Part shown: one piece after another, positions 4,544 to 6,868 of the stretch
Numbering within the stretch: the first letter of the stretch is position 1
Layout: each line of letters begins with the position of its first letter
NCBI GenBank assembly: GCA_938038825.1
Contig: CALHST010000139.1
Coordinates: forward strand, 1 to 6,868
Source: an uncultured Paracoccaceae bacterium
GTDB taxonomy: Bacteria > Pseudomonadota > Alphaproteobacteria > Rhodobacterales > Rhodobacteraceae
Direction: 5' to 3'
Length of the DNA stretch: 6,868 nt
The notes under the pieces: generated by a model
Seen by the model: the letters and a program-made list of their open reading frames with translations, nothing else
The model's database searches: none
Told to the model about the DNA's origin: nothing
Made by a program: the position numbers and the translations under genes

Positions 4544-5545
4544 CTATGCCTGCGCCTGTCCCGCTAGCGAACGCGCTTGTGCCCAAACCGACTCTTCCAG
4601 CGTCACAATGGATTTCGGAGTTTTGCCCTGCCCCGGCAATCTTGCCCCCGCATCCGTTTGCACCGCATTTGCCAGATCTGTGATCCGGTCCGCAAAATCT
4701 GGCTGTTCACTTGGGTCAATCAGCACATAGAACTGCCCAAGATCATGCGGAGCGCCCTCGGGCGCCTTAAGCGGTTTTACATCTCGGCTGAACGTGCTGC
4801 CGGTTAGTCCTGCAGCAAGAACCTCAACCATCAGACCAAAGCCCCATCCTTTGTAGCCCGCCTCCATGCCTCCAACGGACACAAGCGACCCACCAAGTGC
4901 AGCCGCGGGATCTGTCGTCGGGTTACCATCCGCGTCCAAAGCCCAACCGAGCGGGATCTGCTCACCAGCGGCCTTGGCCATCGTGATCTTGCCCAATGCC
5001 ACAGTGGTCGTGGACTGATCAAACTGCATCGCCACCCCACCCTGCCCATCAGGCACCGAAAACGCCATCGGGTTGGTGCCAACCACCCGGGTTTTGCCAC
5101 CCGGTGGCGCAACAATGGGCGAGGCGTTTGTAAATCCGATACCTATCAACCCGGCTCGTGCAATGGCTTGTGTGAAATACCCAAGCGATGTGCAGGTATG
5201 GGCATGACACACAGCCAATCGCGCAACGCCCTGTTCGCGGGCCGCCGCCAACGCGACGGGCAAGCCAAGACCAAAGGCAGGCTGCGCAAATCCAAACCCG
5301 GCATCCACGATCACTTCCCCACCCCTTGGTCGGGAAACCTTCGGCGCAACGGTTCCGTTCACACGCCCCGTTCCCAGCTGCAAACAATAGCTTTCCAAGT
5401 AATAAAGCCCGCAAATCTTGTTTCCAACACTTTCTGCCGCAGCAACTGCATCCGCAACAGCAGCCGCGGGGCCGTCAGCAGCCCCATGTGCCATCAACGC
5501 AGACCGCGTTACAGCCTCAATTTCTTCGATCGTCACATCAACCAT
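4544..5545 (-). CDS. Ldh-family oxidoreductase (malate/L-lactate dehydrogenase-like, type 2)
   Basis: A 333-residue NAD(P)-dependent reductase of the family that includes archaeal malate dehydrogenase, sulfolactate dehydrogenase (ComC), ureidoglycolate dehydrogenase and Δ1-piperideine-2-carboxylate reductase; these are not related to classical LDH/MDH. Family stretches are VDAGFGFAQPAFGLGLPVAL (80-99), GLIGIGFTNASPIVAPPGGKTRVVGTNPMAFSVP (132-165), MQFDQSTTTVALGKI (173-187), ALDADGNPTTDPAAAL (202-217) and GYKGWGFGLMVEVLAAGLTG (230-249). Two active-site regions differ from the usual form: the N-terminal SHG..R motif reads ESVGNKICGLYY (38-49), and the central histidine region reads CHAHTCTSLGYF (113-124). 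Substrate therefore cannot be assigned; sulfolactate or a cyclic imino acid are options. ATG 5545 is chosen because GAGGGG ends 7 bases before it; ATG 5560 overlaps that site. It follows lolD by 68 bases on the same strand. Confidence 0.85.
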   Translation of the reverse strand: MVDVTIEEIEAVTRSALMAHGAADGPAAAVADAVAAAESVGNKICGLYYLESYCLQLGTGRVNGTVAPKVSRPRGGEVIVDAGFGFAQPAFGLGLPVALAAAREQGVARLAVCHAHTCTSLGYFTQAIARAGLIGIGFTNASPIVAPPGGKTRVVGTNPMAFSVPDGQGGVAMQFDQSTTTVALGKITMAKAAGEQIPLGWALDADGNPTTDPAAALGGSLVSVGGMEAGYKGWGFGLMVEVLAAGLTGSTFSRDVKPLKAPEGAPHDLGQFYVLIDPSEQPDFADRITDLANAVQTDAGARLPGQGKTPKSIVTLEESVWAQARSLAGQAQA

Positions 5546-5588
5546 AGCCCAACCCCTCATTCTTTTTGCCTAAAATATCCCGGGGAGC

Positions 5589-5609
5589 GCGAGGGGCAGC
5601 GGCCCTCGT
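5589..5609. other. Stem-loop between lolD and the Ldh-family gene
   Basis: CGAGGG (5590-5595) and CCCTCG (5603-5608) form a 6-base-pair stem with a 7-base loop, extended by a G-T pair at 5589/5609. On the minus-strand transcript it starts 4 bases after the lolD stop. No T-run follows, so it is more likely an RNA-stabilising or weak termination element than a strong terminator. It could lower expression of the downstream gene relative to lolD. Confidence 0.45.
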
Positions 5610-5613
5610 TCCG

Positions 5614-6297
5614 TCACCCACCGACCAACGCGCCGTCGGCCAATCGCACAACGCGATCCATCCGACCAGCAAGCTCCAGATTATGCGTCGCGATCAACGC
5701 GCTCATGCCCGTCCCACGCACCAGCTCCATCAGCGTATCAAACACCTGATCCGACGTGCCCGGATCCAAATTCCCAGTGGGCTCATCCGCCAGTAAAAGC
5801 TGTGGCGCATTCGCCAGGGCCCGGCAGAACGCCACCCTTTGTTGCTCCCCTCCGGACAGTGCAGCGGGGCGATGAGAGCCGCGCGTGGCCACACCAACTT
5901 TGCCCAGCAAATCCAGGGCCCGCGCGTGCGCCACGTCGGTTCCAACGCCACTCGCAAGCTGCGGCAGAACAATGTTTTCCAATGCTGTGAACTCAGGCAA
6001 CAAATGGTGAAACTGGTAAATGAAGCCGACCTGCCCCCGCCGTGCGCCCGTGCGCACCGCATCATTGGCCTTGGACATGTCTTGGCCTGCCAAAATCACC
6101 TGCCCTTTGTCAGGCGTGTCTAACAGCCCCGCAATATGCAACAGCGTGGATTTGCCCGCCCCGGACGGTGCAACCAGGGCCACCACCTCACCGCGCGCAA
6201 TGTCCAGATCCGCACCCTTCAAGACTGGCAGGGCATTGGACTTACCGGCATTGTAGGTCTTCTCGATCCCAACAAGGCGCAATGTCACATCACTCAT
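5614..6297 (-). CDS. lolD: Lipoprotein-releasing system ATP-binding protein LolD
   Basis: A 227-residue ABC ATPase that powers release of outer-membrane lipoproteins from the inner membrane to the periplasmic carrier LolA, together with the LolC/E permease. All ABC motifs are intact: Walker A APSGAGKST (43-51), Q-loop Q95, signature LSGGEQQR (147-154), Walker B LLLADEP (167-173) with D171 and E172, and H-loop H205. The stretch YQFHHLLPEFTALENI (94-109) after the Q-loop is characteristic of LolD within the MacB/LolD/FtsE group. ATG 6297 is chosen because it gives MSDVTLRL and the standard 8-base overlap (ATGAGTGA) with the permease gene. A start at 6312 would extend the overlap with no ribosome site. 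Length is normal. Translation is likely coupled to the permease. Confidence 0.95.
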   Translation of the reverse strand: MSDVTLRLVGIEKTYNAGKSNALPVLKGADLDIARGEVVALVAPSGAGKSTLLHIAGLLDTPDKGQVILAGQDMSKANDAVRTGARRGQVGFIYQFHHLLPEFTALENIVLPQLASGVGTDVAHARALDLLGKVGVATRGSHRPAALSGGEQQRVAFCRALANAPQLLLADEPTGNLDPGTSDQVFDTLMELVRGTGMSALIATHNLELAGRMDRVVRLADGALVGG

Positions 6298-6868
6298 AAC
6301 GCAACGCCTCAACTGGGTTCATCCGGGCCGCCTTGCGCGCCGGAAACCAGGTCACCACAAAGCTCAATCCCAACGACAGAGTTATCGCCGTTAACACATC
6401 GGTCAGGCGCAATTCCGCAGGTAACGCGTAAATTCCACGAATGGACGGATCCCACACGCCGCCGCCCATGGCCCAATTCACAAAGGAAAACAGCGGATCA
6501 ATATAGATCGCAAAAAGGCAGCCCAAAATCACACCAAACAGCGTTCCCAAAACCCCAGTGAACGCCCCACAGAGGAAAAACACCCGCAGCACAGACCCTT
6601 CGGTCAATCCCATGGTCCGCAGAATCCCAATGTCGCGCCCTTTGTTCTTCACAAGCATAATCAACCCAGACACAATGTTCATTGTCGCGATCAAAACGAG
6701 GATTGACAGGATCACAAACATCACATTGTCCTCGACCTCTAATGCGCGCAAATACCCGCCGGACGCATCCAGCCATGTCCATAGTTGCACAGGCTCGCCC
6801 GCCGCCTCAAACAGGGCCTCTTGCAGCCCGCCCACGTTTTCCGGGTCGGATACCATCACTTCGATTTC
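6290..6868 (-). CDS. lolC: Lipoprotein-releasing ABC permease LolC/LolE, C-terminal part
   Basis: The last 192 residues of the permease are present; the gene begins beyond the right edge and the frame is open to base 6868. The segment starts at the end of the large periplasmic domain (EIEVMVSDPENVGGLQEAL). Three membrane helices follow (about 49-73, 94-122 and 155-175 of the visible part), typical of the C-terminal FtsX-like region of LolC/LolE/MacB permeases. KNKGRDIGILRTMGLTEGSV (75-93) is the cytoplasmic coupling loop that contacts the ATPase, and ARKAARMNPVEALRYE is the standard C-terminus. It overlaps lolD by 8 bases. Whether it is LolC, LolE or the single merged type (LolF) cannot be told from this fragment, so the symbol is provisional. 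It lies in the inner membrane and hands outer-membrane lipoproteins to LolA. Confidence 0.9.
   Translation of the reverse strand, partial: EIEVMVSDPENVGGLQEALFEAAGEPVQLWTWLDASGGYLRALEVEDNVMFVILSILVLIATMNIVSGLIMLVKNKGRDIGILRTMGLTEGSVLRVFFLCGAFTGVLGTLFGVILGCLFAIYIDPLFSFVNWAMGGGVWDPSIRGIYALPAELRLTDVLTAITLSLGLSFVVTWFPARKAARMNPVEALRYE

Overview
The window looks like chromosomal DNA from a marine alphaproteobacterium of the Rhodobacterales (roseobacter-like) group. The ParE C-terminus, the LolD and LolC/E proteins, the YdcZ-type membrane protein and the lactate/malate-dehydrogenase-like protein all read like that group. Most genes are moderately GC-rich, about 60% in a line counted by hand. This placement comes from recognising protein families, not from a database search.

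Left part (1-2299). The 3' end of parE is followed after 12 bases by an AT-richer gene for a DUF3800 protein with a TTG start, probably an acquired gene. Next comes an accessory-looking stretch with two gene-poor gaps of roughly 390 bases each. It holds a 63-residue two-helix membrane protein on the plus strand. It also holds, on the minus strand, a 26-residue single-helix protein with a clean Shine-Dalgarno site, a perfect 9-bp hairpin just upstream of that site, and an intrinsic terminator after the stop. This small unit is the least explained element in the window.

Middle (2300-4507, plus strand). Four closely packed genes look like one operon: a PaaI-type hotdog thioesterase, a lipoprotein with an HExxH zinc-protease motif, a divergent DNA-3-methyladenine glycosylase I (Tag) homologue, and a YdcZ/DUF606 membrane protein. 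The gaps are 1 base, an 8-base overlap and 22 bases. A candidate promoter with an inverted repeat over its -35 box lies in front. The shared purpose of these genes is not evident.

Right part (4544-6868, minus strand, convergent with the operon). The C-terminal part of the lipoprotein-releasing permease LolC/E overlaps lolD by 8 bases. After 68 bases follows an Ldh-family oxidoreductase (malate/sulfolactate/Δ1-piperideine-2-carboxylate type) whose usual active-site positions are substituted. LolC/E and LolD form the inner-membrane ABC machine that passes outer-membrane lipoproteins to LolA.

I found no rRNA, tRNA, CRISPR array, insertion sequence or clear integrase. No complete undescribed multi-gene system is evident. 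The best leads are the 26-residue protein unit, the DUF3800 gene behind parE, and the active-site-altered Tag and Ldh homologues.
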